Below are positions 36,304 through 45,483 of a DNA stretch of 64,000 bases, in pieces. The translations under genes and the position numbers were made by a program. Each line of letters starts with the position of its first letter. The first letter of the stretch is position 1. The DNA is from Pseudoalteromonas sp. P1-9 (GTDB lineage Bacteria; Pseudomonadota; Gammaproteobacteria; Enterobacterales; Alteromonadaceae). Below the pieces are notes generated by a model. It was given only the letters and a program-made list of their open reading frames with translations. It was not told the origin of the DNA and ran no database searches. Where the stretch lies: the NCBI RefSeq assembly GCF_001399975.1, contig NZ_LKBD01000015.1, positions 1 through 64,000 of the forward strand, written 5' to 3'.

Positions 36304-37476
36304 TTACTTGACTCGTGAGCTTATTCCATGAAAAAAGACGCTTAAAATTATTGTTAAAATAGCAACGTCGACTAATTGGTCTGAGACTCCGTCTAATTGC
36401 TGCAATAAAATCAATGTAAAAACAACCGAAGCTAAACCTCTAGGACCAAACCATGCGAGTAAAAATCGTTGTTTAAGGTTAAGTTGTGTAAATAGCAGAG
36501 ACAACAACACGGGAATGATGCGCATAATAGTTAATGCAAACAATGAATAGAGTAAAACTAGTAGTGATACACCATCAACCAAATAACTAAAGGCAAAGTT
36601 ACCAAAAATAAACCAGATAATGAGTGCGCAGGTATTAGCTAAGGCATGGGCGTTACTGAGCCGCTGAGGTTTAAACGCCTTTTTAAATTTATAATCAAAT
36701 AGCAAGCCCGCAATAAAGGCAGCAAAAAAGCCACTTCCGCCAAATAGCTGTGCAATTAAAAAGATTAAAATCGCGATAGCTACGCAAATGAATACTTCAT
36801 TGTGTTTGTTATAAAGTCGGTATTTTTCTGAAAAGATCACAAGTTTAAAGACCAATACCGAGACAACCACAGCAACAATAACCGCAACACCGATTTCTTT
36901 TGCTGCAATCATAAGCGTATTTGTTAGGTTTAAGGTTTGTTGATTGCTTGCGGAATATAAAAGCAATAAAAATACGGGTACAGCCAAACCGTCATTTAAA
37001 CCACTTTCAACGTTTACTGCCTCACGTGTTTGCGCCGGAATTTTTTGATTGTCGATAAAGTTGCTGCTGAGCGCTGCGTCTGTTGGTGTTAAAATAATCG
37101 CTAACAAAGCTAAATGAATAAACGGCTCGTCAGGAAACAAGGTGGTGCCAATATAGGTTCCAAATAAAAAGGTTAACGGCATTGCTATGAGTAACAGTAA
37201 AAGCGGATAGACGTAGCTGTGCGTTAACACCGATATTTTGGCTTTCGCCGCATCGCCAAATAAGATGAGTGCCAAGGTGAGTTCAATATAAATTTGAAAT
37301 GCAGAAACATCAAATTCTAAGTGGTTAGGTGCTCTAAAAAAATACGCAAAACAAAAGCCAAAAAACAGCATAAACATTGGGCCTGTAATGCTTACTTGCC
37401 CAATGCGTTTGGCAAAAAGCGAATAGACGATAACTAAGCTCGTAACTGCAACGAAAATTGCGTATTCATTTTCCAT
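36304..37476 (-). CDS. Cation:proton antiporter (CPA1 type)
   Basis: A 390-residue integral membrane protein with about 11-12 helices. Features of Na+/H+ (or K+/H+) exchangers are present: LTPTDAAL and FGPRGLASVVF, and acidic residues in the membrane (ESGLNDGLAVP, typical of the NhaP-type ion site). It should exchange cytoplasmic monovalent cations for protons, useful in a marine habitat. The neighbouring integrase-like gene ends 3 bp before it, so it may be transcribed with it. The exact ion cannot be read from the sequence. Confidence 0.87.
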   Translation of the reverse strand: MENEYAIFVAVTSLVIVYSLFAKRIGQVSITGPMFMLFFGFCFAYFFRAPNHLEFDVSAFQIYIELTLALILFGDAAKAKISVLTHSYVYPLLLLLIAMPLTFLFGTYIGTTLFPDEPFIHLALLAIILTPTDAALSSNFIDNQKIPAQTREAVNVESGLNDGLAVPVFLLLLYSASNQQTLNLTNTLMIAAKEIGVAVIVAVVVSVLVFKLVIFSEKYRLYNKHNEVFICVAIAILIFLIAQLFGGSGFFAAFIAGLLFDYKFKKAFKPQRLSNAHALANTCALIIWFIFGNFAFSYLVDGVSLLVLLYSLFALTIMRIIPVLLSLLFTQLNLKQRFLLAWFGPRGLASVVFTLILLQQLDGVSDQLVDVAILTIILSVFFHGISSRVK

Positions 37477-37478
37477 AA

Positions 37479-38432
37479 TTAGCTAATCTCTTTTTCCATG
37501 GCGGTGATTAAACGTCGCAACTGCCTGACTTCATAACTGCCATTGCCCCTTTCTCGGTGAAATAAGGGGGCATCAACCGTAAGCGCACTTCCGCGAAGCT
37601 GCTTGTAACATGTTGCGATTTGTAACCCAATGTCACACAAATGATGCGGGGTTAACTGATTATTCTCGAAAACATAAAGTACCTGTTCGTTAAGGTCTAG
37701 GTGGGCTAATAGAGGTGCGCAATCAGCGTTTTGTTGAGAAAATGCTTGCAGCGGTAATTGCGCTTTCTTAACTAAGTAAAGCAAGAATAAGTTTCGCATT
37801 TTATGAATGTCGTTTTCGTAGCGCACAAACGCATTGCGTAAAATGGTTTCGTTTATCGCTTTTGAGCGCGTTATTGGCTTATTTTTTTTATTTAAAATTG
37901 GGTCGCTTTTTCGAAGCGTTTTTACCGGATTGTCTTCAATAATAGCAGCTTGTGTTAAGGCATCGCAGAAGTGGTTAAGCACAGTAAACATAGACGCGCG
38001 AGATTCATAACTCATTACCGCTGATTTAAAGGGGCGCCAGTTTTCATTAACACGTCTCTCACCATTACGTAGTTTAAAGCGCGCATTATGCTGTAAAGTA
38101 CACCAAGTGGCGTCCGGGGATTGGCAAAACAATGTATATGTGGTTAACAACTCTTTATTAATCGACACCAAGCCACAATTATGTTTGAACCAAAGCCATA
38201 GCAATAATTTTTCTATTTCATTACGAAAACGATTAAAACTGTTTTCGCTTTTTATGCCTACTTTCTGTAAGTACTTTAAACAAAACGTTAAGTCGTCTAA
38301 TTGTGCCTGCGTTAACCTACTTAAATGTGTATAATTTCCAACATTAAAATGATGTTGTGCGTAATCGATTTGATAAGGCAGTTGAGCAAAAGTGTCGAAT
38401 AACGGTTTAATCATTACACACGTCTTTTCCAT
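37479..38432 (-). CDS. Tyrosine-recombinase-like protein without a catalytic site
   Basis: A 317-residue protein. Residues 1-190 match the N-terminal core-binding part of phage-type integrases: ENSFNRFRNEIEKLLLWLW, NGERRVNENWRPFKSAV and IEDNPVKTLRK. The C-terminal half should be the catalytic domain, but none of the conserved residues (arm arginine, HxxR, nucleophile tyrosine) is present and it stops early. It cannot be an active recombinase by known chemistry. The start is unclear: ATG at 38432 has no ribosome binding site, and ATG at 38414 is an alternative. It is 3 bp from the antiporter and divergent from selO by 30 bp. Perhaps a DNA-binding relic or a pseudogene. Confidence 0.62.
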   Translation of the reverse strand: MEKTCVMIKPLFDTFAQLPYQIDYAQHHFNVGNYTHLSRLTQAQLDDLTFCLKYLQKVGIKSENSFNRFRNEIEKLLLWLWFKHNCGLVSINKELLTTYTLFCQSPDATWCTLQHNARFKLRNGERRVNENWRPFKSAVMSYESRASMFTVLNHFCDALTQAAIIEDNPVKTLRKSDPILNKKNKPITRSKAINETILRNAFVRYENDIHKMRNLFLLYLVKKAQLPLQAFSQQNADCAPLLAHLDLNEQVLYVFENNQLTPHHLCDIGLQIATCYKQLRGSALTVDAPLFHRERGNGSYEVRQLRRLITAMEKEIS

Positions 38433-38462
38433 GTTGGCGCTAAATTATTTTGGGGATCGTTT

Positions 38463-39869
38463 ATGTCTTTAATTCAACACTATAGTGAACTACCTGACGC
38501 GTTATTTCAATCGATTAAACCCGAACCACTTGAACAACCCAAAACTATCGTGTTTAACGATAAGTTGGCTTCAAGTTTGAATTTGCCTACGAGTTTTAAT
38601 GCACAAAATCCAGCTATTTTAGCGGGTAATAAATTGATTGATTCATGCAATCCTCTTGCACTTGGTTATGCGGGGCACCAATTTGGAAATTTAACGCCTC
38701 AGCTTGGTGATGGCCGTGCGCATTTGCTTGGTCAAGTGAGCGCAGAGAATACGTTACATTACGATTTGCAACTTAAAGGCAGTGGGCGAACGCGATACTC
38801 ACGAGGTGGTGACGGTCGCTCAACACTTAGAGCTGCGCTGCGAGAATATGTCGTAAGTGAATACCTGCACAAGCTGGGGGTTGATACAACGCGCAGTCTG
38901 TACGTGGTTGCAGGCGACGATAAGATAATGCGCGATGACCTTGAGCAAGCCGCAGTTGTATGCCGAGTTGCAAAAAGCCACTTACGCATTGGCTCGTTCC
39001 AATTCGCGGCGATGCATCAAGAAAGCGATGTATTAAAAACACTCACCGATTTCACAATAAAGCAACTTTACCCAGAACTTATCGATCATGAAAATCCATA
39101 CCTTTCATTGTTTGAGGTCGTAAGCGAACGATTAGCTGATCTAGTAGCAAGTTGGATGGCTTATGGCTTTATTCACGGGGTTATGAATACCGATAATATT
39201 TTGTTAAGTGCAGAGAGTATTGATTTTGGACCATGTGCATTTATGGGAGTGTACAAACCTGAGCAAGTGTTTAGCAGTATCGATAGGCAAGGGCGCTACG
39301 CGTACCGTAATCAACCAGGCATAATGCACTGGAATCTTGCACGCTTAGCCGAGAGTCTCATTGGACTTGTCGCACAAGATGAAGACAAGTCGATATCGTT
39401 ACTTTCAAATGTATTGAATTTGTTTCCACAAAAATATGAAAGCTATTTCCACCAGCGAATGTGTGAAAAGCTTGCCCTTGATCCTAAAGAACCTCAATCG
39501 AAACCAGTTGTTCAAGCATTATTGAAGTATCTCGAACAGGAACAAAAAGATTTTAATGGTGCGTTTAGTCAATTGGCAATGTCTGAAAAAAACATACATG
39601 GTGACTACGATATTGTTAAATCAGAATGGTTTAAGTTATGGCAATCACAGCGAAAATTGGACTTAATACCACGAATGTGTCATGTTATACAAAATGCATA
39701 TTTTTCCAACAGCGACATTGAAACCTTGCTTGATAAGTGTGTAACTAATCCCGAGCAGGCACCTCAAATCATTTCGCATTATTTTGCATTATTAAACAAT
39801 CAAAGCGCTAACGAACTTCACGCTAACCACCATTTTGATACAAGTTATCGTACGTTTTGCGGCACATAA
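38463..39869 (+). CDS. selO: Protein adenylyltransferase SelO (YdiU)
   Basis: A 468-residue SelO pseudokinase, which transfers AMP from ATP to protein hydroxyl groups. Signature regions are present: LGDGRAHLLGQV, LQLKGSGRTRYSRGGDGR, RVAKSHLRIGSFQF, HGVMNTDNI and IDFGPCAFM, ending in FCGT; the C-terminal cysteine resembles the E. coli C-terminal redox cysteine. In E. coli it modifies redox proteins, protecting against oxidative stress. The ATG has GGGGA upstream. Its promoter shares the 30-bp gap with the divergent integrase-like gene. Confidence 0.93.
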   Translation: MSLIQHYSELPDALFQSIKPEPLEQPKTIVFNDKLASSLNLPTSFNAQNPAILAGNKLIDSCNPLALGYAGHQFGNLTPQLGDGRAHLLGQVSAENTLHYDLQLKGSGRTRYSRGGDGRSTLRAALREYVVSEYLHKLGVDTTRSLYVVAGDDKIMRDDLEQAAVVCRVAKSHLRIGSFQFAAMHQESDVLKTLTDFTIKQLYPELIDHENPYLSLFEVVSERLADLVASWMAYGFIHGVMNTDNILLSAESIDFGPCAFMGVYKPEQVFSSIDRQGRYAYRNQPGIMHWNLARLAESLIGLVAQDEDKSISLLSNVLNLFPQKYESYFHQRMCEKLALDPKEPQSKPVVQALLKYLEQEQKDFNGAFSQLAMSEKNIHGDYDIVKSEWFKLWQSQRKLDLIPRMCHVIQNAYFSNSDIETLLDKCVTNPEQAPQIISHYFALLNNQSANELHANHHFDTSYRTFCGT

Positions 39870-39943
39870 GCACGTTAACCCATTGCACACTGCTATACTC
39901 TGAGGAAAACCCAATTAGCAGTTAAGTAGAGCCGAGAGCAGTT

Positions 39944-40633
39944 ATGATAGACGTAATAAAACAACAAATAAGAAAGCGTATGTTTTGGGACTTAATTGCG
40001 CTGATTTTGTTATTTGTTGTGAGTTACTTTCTATTCTTGTTGTTCAACGTGATTGAATGGCTTCATCATATTAGCCACGAAGTTGGGGTTAGGGGGATTG
40101 CGGAAGTGATTCCTACGTTGTGTGTGTTGTCGTTAGGGTTTTCGGCGTATGCCTACAGACGTTGGCAAGATACAAAAGCGTTTTCGCTTTATGCCGAAGA
40201 GTTGTCAATGATTGACCCAATGACAAATTTGCCTAATAGACGTGCCGTCCAACGCATATTGAATCAAGTAAACGAAAACAAAGAATACCCAGTAGGGGTG
40301 TTGTTAGTAGATATTGAAGGACTTGAAAGTATTCGTTCGTTACTTGGTCAGACAGTTATTGAACATGTTTTAATTGAAATTTTATATCATATTTCGAAAG
40401 AACTAACTGGCGATCAGCTTGTTGCATATTGGCAAGCAGGGCAGTTTATTTGTGTATGCCCTGGGCTTGAGCAAGGTGATGTAGAAACGCTAAAAAAAGG
40501 CTTTGAAGCAATTACAATCAATAAAGACAAATTACTTGGCCAGCCGTTAAAATTCAGCTGCGCAGCAAGCTCTGTGTACAACAAAGCAGAATTAGAAAAC
40601 CTCTTTACTGAGCTTGAAGACCAATTGATTTAA
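39944..40633 (+). CDS. Membrane protein with a degenerate GGDEF domain
   Basis: A 229-residue protein. Two membrane helices lie near residues 18-36 and 56-74. A diguanylate-cyclase-fold domain starts at IDPMTNLPNRRA. The catalytic GGDEF is replaced by a divergent stretch (YWQAGQFICVCP), so it should not make c-di-GMP. The fold signatures of the N-terminal half are good. Possibly a receptor or regulator. No partner is obvious in the neighbourhood. Confidence 0.75.
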   Translation: MIDVIKQQIRKRMFWDLIALILLFVVSYFLFLLFNVIEWLHHISHEVGVRGIAEVIPTLCVLSLGFSAYAYRRWQDTKAFSLYAEELSMIDPMTNLPNRRAVQRILNQVNENKEYPVGVLLVDIEGLESIRSLLGQTVIEHVLIEILYHISKELTGDQLVAYWQAGQFICVCPGLEQGDVETLKKGFEAITINKDKLLGQPLKFSCAASSVYNKAELENLFTELEDQLI

Positions 40634-40690
40634 GTTTATCAATAGGCTTTATTGACCTAATTTTGATGAGCAATACATGTTGGTTTCAAG

Positions 40691-40930
40691 TTAATTTAGT
40701 ACCAACACGATAATATCGTTGTTGTTAATGCCATTGCATTGATGCTGATGTATATCGCTTTTACTCGTTTTTAACACACATGACTCAAACCCGAGTGTTT
40801 CACATTTGTCGTAGCATGCCAATTTTTTAGTCCAGCCAGTGTATTCTGACATAAGAATATTGAGTAAAAGCGTGCTTGTGATAACAAATAATAATGTAAC
40901 TGCAATGGCTTTATTAAATGCAATTTTCAT
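40691..40930 (-). CDS. Small exported or anchored cysteine-rich protein
   Basis: A 79-residue protein with an N-terminal hydrophobic segment (about 10-28) and four cysteines in the remainder (ACYDKCETLGFESC ... QCNG), probably forming disulfides outside the cytoplasm. No family recognised. It reads opposite to the bacterioferritin pair. Confidence 0.5.
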   Translation of the reverse strand: MKIAFNKAIAVTLLFVITSTLLLNILMSEYTGWTKKLACYDKCETLGFESCVLKTSKSDIHQHQCNGINNNDIIVLVLN

Positions 40931-41013
40931 AGTGCTTGACCTTTACCACCCAATATTCCAAGTTTAGTACATTGTTAAAAATTGCATAGTTCAAACTTGG
41001 TTACTAAACCAAT

Positions 41014-41028
41014 TAACAATCATTTTCA
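41014..41028. promoter_or_regulatory. Fur-like box upstream of the bacterioferritin pair
   Basis: TAACAATCATTTTCA matches the 7-1-7 Fur consensus with three mismatches. It lies 135 bp before the bfr start, in the only upstream gap. Moderate evidence. Confidence 0.4.
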
Positions 41029-41162
41029 ATAGCCTTTAAAATTGCTTAAACATTTTAGCTAGGTTATTGAATTTTTAATATAAAAACAGTCTTTTAGACC
41101 CCTTGTTTCTCATTTTATATGCGCTAGAGTTAGTACATCTAGTATCGCGTAGAGTAATCGTA

Positions 41163-41633
41163 ATGAAAGGAAATAAAGACGTACTGGTAACGCTAAATCA
41201 AGTGCTTACACATGAATTAACGTCAATTAATCAGTTTTTTTTACACGCACGTATGTTCAAAAATTGGGGCCTAGAGGAACTAAACGAAAAGGCCTATAAA
41301 AAATCAATTAAAGACATGAAACAAGCGGATGATTTAATAGAACGCATTTTATTCTTAGAAGGTTTACCAAACCTTCAGCATTTAGAGAGATTACGCATAG
41401 GCGAAAATGCCACTGAAATGCTTGAATGTGATCTTGCTATGCAAATGGACCAAGTTCCTTTATTAAAACAAGCAATCGCATTGTGTGAAGACAAACAAGA
41501 TTACGTTAGCCGAGAACTACTCGAAGATATTCTCGAGTATGAAGAAGACTATATTGATTGGTTAGAAACACAGCTTTCACTGATCGGCAACATCGGTATT
41601 GAAAATTACCTACAAAGCCAAATTGAGGAGTAA
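41163..41633 (+). CDS. bfr: Bacterioferritin, haem-binding subunit type
   Basis: A 156-residue bacterioferritin whose residue numbering matches E. coli Bfr. The haem-ligand Met52 is present, but the ferroxidase centre is broken: Asp51 (for Glu), Gln54 (for His), Gln94 (for Glu) and Tyr130 (for His); Glu18 and Glu127 remain. So it should bind haem and assemble, but not oxidise iron by itself. The start at 41163 is chosen because it gives the family start MKGN. Three bases separate it from the second subunit gene. Known haem/ferroxidase subunit pairs in other bacteria form mixed 24-mer shells. Confidence 0.9.
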   Translation: MKGNKDVLVTLNQVLTHELTSINQFFLHARMFKNWGLEELNEKAYKKSIKDMKQADDLIERILFLEGLPNLQHLERLRIGENATEMLECDLAMQMDQVPLLKQAIALCEDKQDYVSRELLEDILEYEEDYIDWLETQLSLIGNIGIENYLQSQIEE

Positions 41634-41636
41634 GTG

Positions 41637-42119
41637 ATGAAAGGCAATCAGAAGATTATTGATTTACTTAACCGCCAGCTTACACTTGAATTAACGTCAA
41701 TGGATCAGTATTTGGCGCACGGTAAAATTTATGAAGATTTAGGCATTGAAAAGCTACACAGGCAATTAGCTCACGAATATGAAGAAGAGCTAGAGCATGC
41801 CAACAAATTGATTGAGCGTATTCTATTTTTAGAAGGATCACCAGATACAGCGTCACGTAAACCAATTAACGTTGGCAGCAATGTGCAAGAAATGCTCGAA
41901 AATGATTTAGCAGCAGAGCACACGGTTCAGCAAAGTCTTATCGAAATCATTAAAGTATGTGAAGACGAAAAAGACTATGTAACACGCGAAATACTCGAAA
42001 CCTTACTCGATGATACCGAAATGGATCATATCTACTGGTTAGAGCAGCATCTGAACTTAATTAAACTGATTGGATTACCAAATTATATTCAGTCACAAAT
42101 GAAAAGTGATACCCCGTAG
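41637..42119 (+). CDS. bfr: Bacterioferritin, ferroxidase subunit type
   Basis: A 160-residue bacterioferritin with an intact ferroxidase centre: Glu18, Glu51, His54, Glu94 and the ExxH pair at 128/131 (one residue is inserted relative to the first subunit). Position 52 is Leu, so the haem-ligand methionine is missing. It complements the gene before it, which has the haem site but no ferroxidase. ATG at 41637 follows the neighbour's stop by 3 bp, and translation is probably coupled. Iron storage and detoxification role. Confidence 0.92.
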   Translation: MKGNQKIIDLLNRQLTLELTSMDQYLAHGKIYEDLGIEKLHRQLAHEYEEELEHANKLIERILFLEGSPDTASRKPINVGSNVQEMLENDLAAEHTVQQSLIEIIKVCEDEKDYVTREILETLLDDTEMDHIYWLEQHLNLIKLIGLPNYIQSQMKSDTP

Positions 42120-42146
42120 AAAAGGCCTTTATGGCCTTTTTTATTT
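42120..42146 (+). terminator. Terminator of the bacterioferritin operon
   Basis: AAAAGGCC / GGCCTTTT stem with a 5-nt loop and a T-rich tail immediately after the second bfr stop. Confidence 0.85.
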
Positions 42147-42369
42147 TCGAGCTACTCCGTACTCTTGTTTAAATTACCGCCTGCGCTTTGTTCTACTGCG
42201 CATATTTGGCCCACAAAAACATTCCAAAACAACGTTTCAGCGTACATGTGTGCATATTTAAAAATATAATTAAATCATATGCATAGGTGTTAAATGTAAT
42301 AAATTTATTAATTTTTTTAACTAGAGTAATTGATCTAAACAAAATTTTATGACGTAATGTATAAAAATT

Positions 42370-42386
42370 ATCTGGTCGGATGAGTA
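42370..42386. promoter_or_regulatory. FadR-like operator over the fadE ribosome binding region
   Basis: ATCTGGTCGGATGAGTA agrees with the FadR consensus (CTGGTCNGA core) at nearly all conserved positions. It ends 3 bp before the fadE ATG and includes the GGATGAG that would bind the ribosome. Fatty-acid degradation genes of related bacteria are controlled by FadR or PsrA. The location inside the translation start region is unusual for a repressor site. Confidence 0.5.
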
Positions 42387-42389
42387 GCC

Positions 42390-44630
42390 ATGAGTTTAAG
42401 AACAAGTTTGAAAAAAGTATTACCAAGTATCTCTGTAACAGAGCAAGAAGCCTTAGATGCAGGCGATGTTTGGTTGGAAGGTTCTATCTATCAAGGTAAG
42501 CCTGATTTTGATGCGTTACGTGCAGTGCCTGAAGCAAAACTAAGCGATGAAGAGCAAGCATTCTTAGATGGTCCAGTAGCGCAATTGTTAGACATGATTG
42601 ATGAAACTGAGATCCAAAGTTCAAATCATTTACCTGACAATATTCTTGAGTTTATTAAATCAAATCGTTTCTTTTCACTGATTATTCCTAAACAGTATGG
42701 CGGTTTAGAGTTTAGCCCATATGCGAATTCAACGATTGTTGCGACTATCGCTACCAAAAGTACAGCTGTTGCAGTAACGGTTATGGTACCAAACTCACTT
42801 GGACCGGGTGAGCTACTTATGCACTATGGTACGGAAGAGCAGCGTCAGCACTACTTGCCTAAATTAGCTATCGGCCAAGATATTCCATGTTTTGCACTAA
42901 CAAGCCCTGAAGCGGGTTCTGATGCTGGCGGTATTCCAGACCAAGGTATCGTAACTATGGGCGAATACCAAGGCAAACAGGTACTTGGTTTAGAGTTAAC
43001 GTGGGATAAGCGTTATATCACGCTTGCACCAATTGCAACGGTACTTGGCCTTGCAGTGAAAGTAAAAGATCCACAAGGTCTACTTGGTGGCGAAGAAGAT
43101 TTAGGCATTACCTGTGCGCTAATTCCAAAAGATCATCCAGGTGTTGAACTGGGTAATCGCCATAACCCAATGGGCATTAAATTCTACAATGGTACAACAC
43201 GTGGTCAGAGTGTTTTTGTACCGATGGAATTTATCATTGGTGGTCAAAAGAACATTGGTCGCGGTTGGCAAATGCTTGTAAGTTGCCTGGGCGCGGGCCG
43301 TGGTATCTCATTACCAGCATTAGGTTGTTCAACTGCACACGTAGCACTTAAATCAGCGTCAGAATACGCAGCAGTGCGTGAGCAATTTGGTTTAAGCATT
43401 GGCTTATTTGAAGGTATTCAAGAAAAATTGGCTGATATTGCGGGCAAAACGTACTTACAAGAAGCAATGCGTGTATTAACAACAGAAGGTTTGGGCTTAG
43501 GCTTAAAACCATCAGTTGTAACTGCAATTGCAAAGTACCATATGACAGAGCTTGGCCGTGATGTACTAAATTCAGCAATGGATATTCAAGCTGGTAAAGC
43601 AATTCAATGTGGTCCGCAAAATACCTTAGCGCAAGGTTACCTTGGTCAACCAGTTGCAATCACAGTAGAAGGTGCAAACATTCTTACGCGTAACCTTATG
43701 ATCTTTGGTCAAGGTGTAATGCGTTGTCACCCGCATCTGCAAAGCATGGTTGAATCAATCCACAGTACTGAAAAAAATGCAGACGCTACGTTCCGTGGCT
43801 TGTTAACAAAAACAATTGGCTACAGTGTTGGTAACAGTTTAAGTGCGTTTACTAAAGGTTTACTGCCATTTACTACAGGCGCGAAGTCAAAACTGTCTGA
43901 AGTGCGTCAGTACGAAAAAGCAGTAAATAAACTTTCAGCAAAACTTGCAGTATACGCAGACTTCTCATTACTTGTGCTTGGCGGCAAACTTAAGCAAGCT
44001 GAACTACTATCAGCGCGCTTAGGTGATGTAATGAGTTATTTATACGCAGCAATGGCATCGATTCGATATTACGAGCAAAAAGTGTCTGTTGAAGACCGTG
44101 CACAAGCAGCACCGTACTTCCATTACGCAACACGTTGGGCTATTGCGCAAGCTGAAAACGCAATCAGCGATTTCTTAGCAAACTTCCCATCAGGTTCAAC
44201 ACGTAAGTTCATGCGTTTGATTACAGTAACGTACTCTGAAAGCACAATGCGTATCAATGATGATTTGGTTAGAGAACTTGCGCATCAGTGCCAGTTAAAT
44301 ACCAAATTTAAAAAGCAATTAACGCATTTAGTACATGCTTCAAGTGGCGATGGACACGACATTAACCAGCAAGCGTACCTAGCTAAACTAGAGTGTTTAG
44401 ATATGCTAGCTAAGATTAAAAAGTCACTACGCAAGAGAGAAATCAAAGCCGGCGTACGTTTCGCTGAAACTCTCGATAATGCATTGGTAGCAAACGTTAT
44501 CACGGCAGATGAGTATAAAATGCTAGTCGATTACAACGTAAAACGTGAGCTTGCAATACGCGTTGATGAATTCGATTTTGATATGAATTTACTAAAGCCA
44601 GAACAGGCAAAGCTAAAACAAGCTAGCTAA
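42390..44630 (+). CDS. fadE: Acyl-CoA dehydrogenase (FadE type)
   Basis: A 746-residue FAD-dependent enzyme that makes the first double bond in beta-oxidation of fatty acyl-CoA. It has the acyl-CoA-dehydrogenase core (FALTSPEAGSDAGGI, ITVEGANILTRNLMIFGQG with the catalytic acidic residue) and the long C-terminal DUF1974 extension typical of proteobacterial FadE. It lacks the N-terminal membrane segment found in E. coli FadE and so is the shorter form. Ribosome-binding bases lie within a FadR-like site just upstream. Terminator after the stop. Confidence 0.93.
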   Translation: MSLRTSLKKVLPSISVTEQEALDAGDVWLEGSIYQGKPDFDALRAVPEAKLSDEEQAFLDGPVAQLLDMIDETEIQSSNHLPDNILEFIKSNRFFSLIIPKQYGGLEFSPYANSTIVATIATKSTAVAVTVMVPNSLGPGELLMHYGTEEQRQHYLPKLAIGQDIPCFALTSPEAGSDAGGIPDQGIVTMGEYQGKQVLGLELTWDKRYITLAPIATVLGLAVKVKDPQGLLGGEEDLGITCALIPKDHPGVELGNRHNPMGIKFYNGTTRGQSVFVPMEFIIGGQKNIGRGWQMLVSCLGAGRGISLPALGCSTAHVALKSASEYAAVREQFGLSIGLFEGIQEKLADIAGKTYLQEAMRVLTTEGLGLGLKPSVVTAIAKYHMTELGRDVLNSAMDIQAGKAIQCGPQNTLAQGYLGQPVAITVEGANILTRNLMIFGQGVMRCHPHLQSMVESIHSTEKNADATFRGLLTKTIGYSVGNSLSAFTKGLLPFTTGAKSKLSEVRQYEKAVNKLSAKLAVYADFSLLVLGGKLKQAELLSARLGDVMSYLYAAMASIRYYEQKVSVEDRAQAAPYFHYATRWAIAQAENAISDFLANFPSGSTRKFMRLITVTYSESTMRINDDLVRELAHQCQLNTKFKKQLTHLVHASSGDGHDINQQAYLAKLECLDMLAKIKKSLRKREIKAGVRFAETLDNALVANVITADEYKMLVDYNVKRELAIRVDEFDFDMNLLKPEQAKLKQAS

Positions 44631-44652
44631 TTAGAATCCTAACGTACTTGCA

Positions 44653-44680
44653 AAGCCAATCCATGTGATTGGCTTTTTTT
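44653..44680 (+). terminator. Terminator of fadE
   Basis: AAGCCAAT / ATTGGCTT stem with a 7-nt loop and a seven-T tail, 23 bp after the fadE stop. Confidence 0.88.
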
Positions 44681-44709
44681 ATGTTCTTGTTACAATAGGC
44701 GCGATTTTA

Positions 44710-44873
44710 AATACCAATTCTGTTAAGTGTGAGACTAGGGATAGCGCTGGATAAATGAAATGATACCAAGGCGGAATATTTCTTATGTAGTTGTTCCACA
44801 TTTATACATTCTTACGCCGTTATCATGATATTCATTCCGCGAGGATGATCAGCTACTTAAGTGAATTGGTATT
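44710..44873. mobile_element. MITE-like repeat with perfect terminal inverted repeats
   Basis: About 164 bp between perfect 11-bp inverted termini, AATACCAATTC on the left and GAATTGGTATT on the right. It has no coding capacity, and the interior has further short inverted sequences. The form resembles the small palindromic elements common in Alteromonadales chromosomes. Only one copy is in the window, and a target duplication is not clear. Confidence 0.6.
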
Positions 44874-44929
44874 AGTATTACGACACTATTAATTAGAATA
44901 CTTAGCGATTTAGGTAACAAGAGAGCAGT

Positions 44930-45307
44930 ATGAAAAAAACCTTCCTTTTATCGATTTTTATAATGTGTTTTTCACTCTCAGCTGAACAATCAGAGCTAGC
45001 GTTAGTGATGAAAGAAATGGCACTAAGTTACAAACAAGCCAAAACAGCGCAAACATCAGATGAGTTGCTTACTCATTTAACTGATATTGAAAATGCCTTA
45101 CGTAAGTCGCAACAAATTGGCTTTAACCGTGAGTCGGAGAAATCGAACCAAGGTATCGAGCGTGTACTTAAACACGTTGCGTTAATTAAGCAAAACGTAA
45201 ACGATTTGCCAACTGCTAAAAAACAATTGACCAAAATTGATAAATTACGCAAGCAATATCACAAAATTCATGAGCCCAGTTTCTGGCAGCTATTATTTGG
45301 TAACTAA
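44930..45307 (+). CDS. Cytochrome b562-like protein
   Basis: A 125-residue exported protein (signal peptide about 1-18, LSA cleavage). Helical content fits the cytochrome b562 four-helix bundle. The axial ligands are plausible: a methionine in VMKEMALSYKQA near the N-terminus and a histidine in RKQYHKIHEPS near the C-terminus. Role in periplasmic electron transfer unknown. ATG follows GAGAG. Confidence 0.72.
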   Translation: MKKTFLLSIFIMCFSLSAEQSELALVMKEMALSYKQAKTAQTSDELLTHLTDIENALRKSQQIGFNRESEKSNQGIERVLKHVALIKQNVNDLPTAKKQLTKIDKLRKQYHKIHEPSFWQLLFGN

Positions 45308-45483
45308 CTGTTAATAAGTGTAATTTTACTTGATAAATCACTTTTCAATTTGCATTATATTGCGCCGTTATTCGGCGTTACTTTTATAACCTTGATAACG
45401 TCTAAGCACTTATCTAACAGATAAGAGCGTTTTAATCGGTTCTGGTGCGCGATCACCGTTTTATTTTCATTTTAAGGACAATA

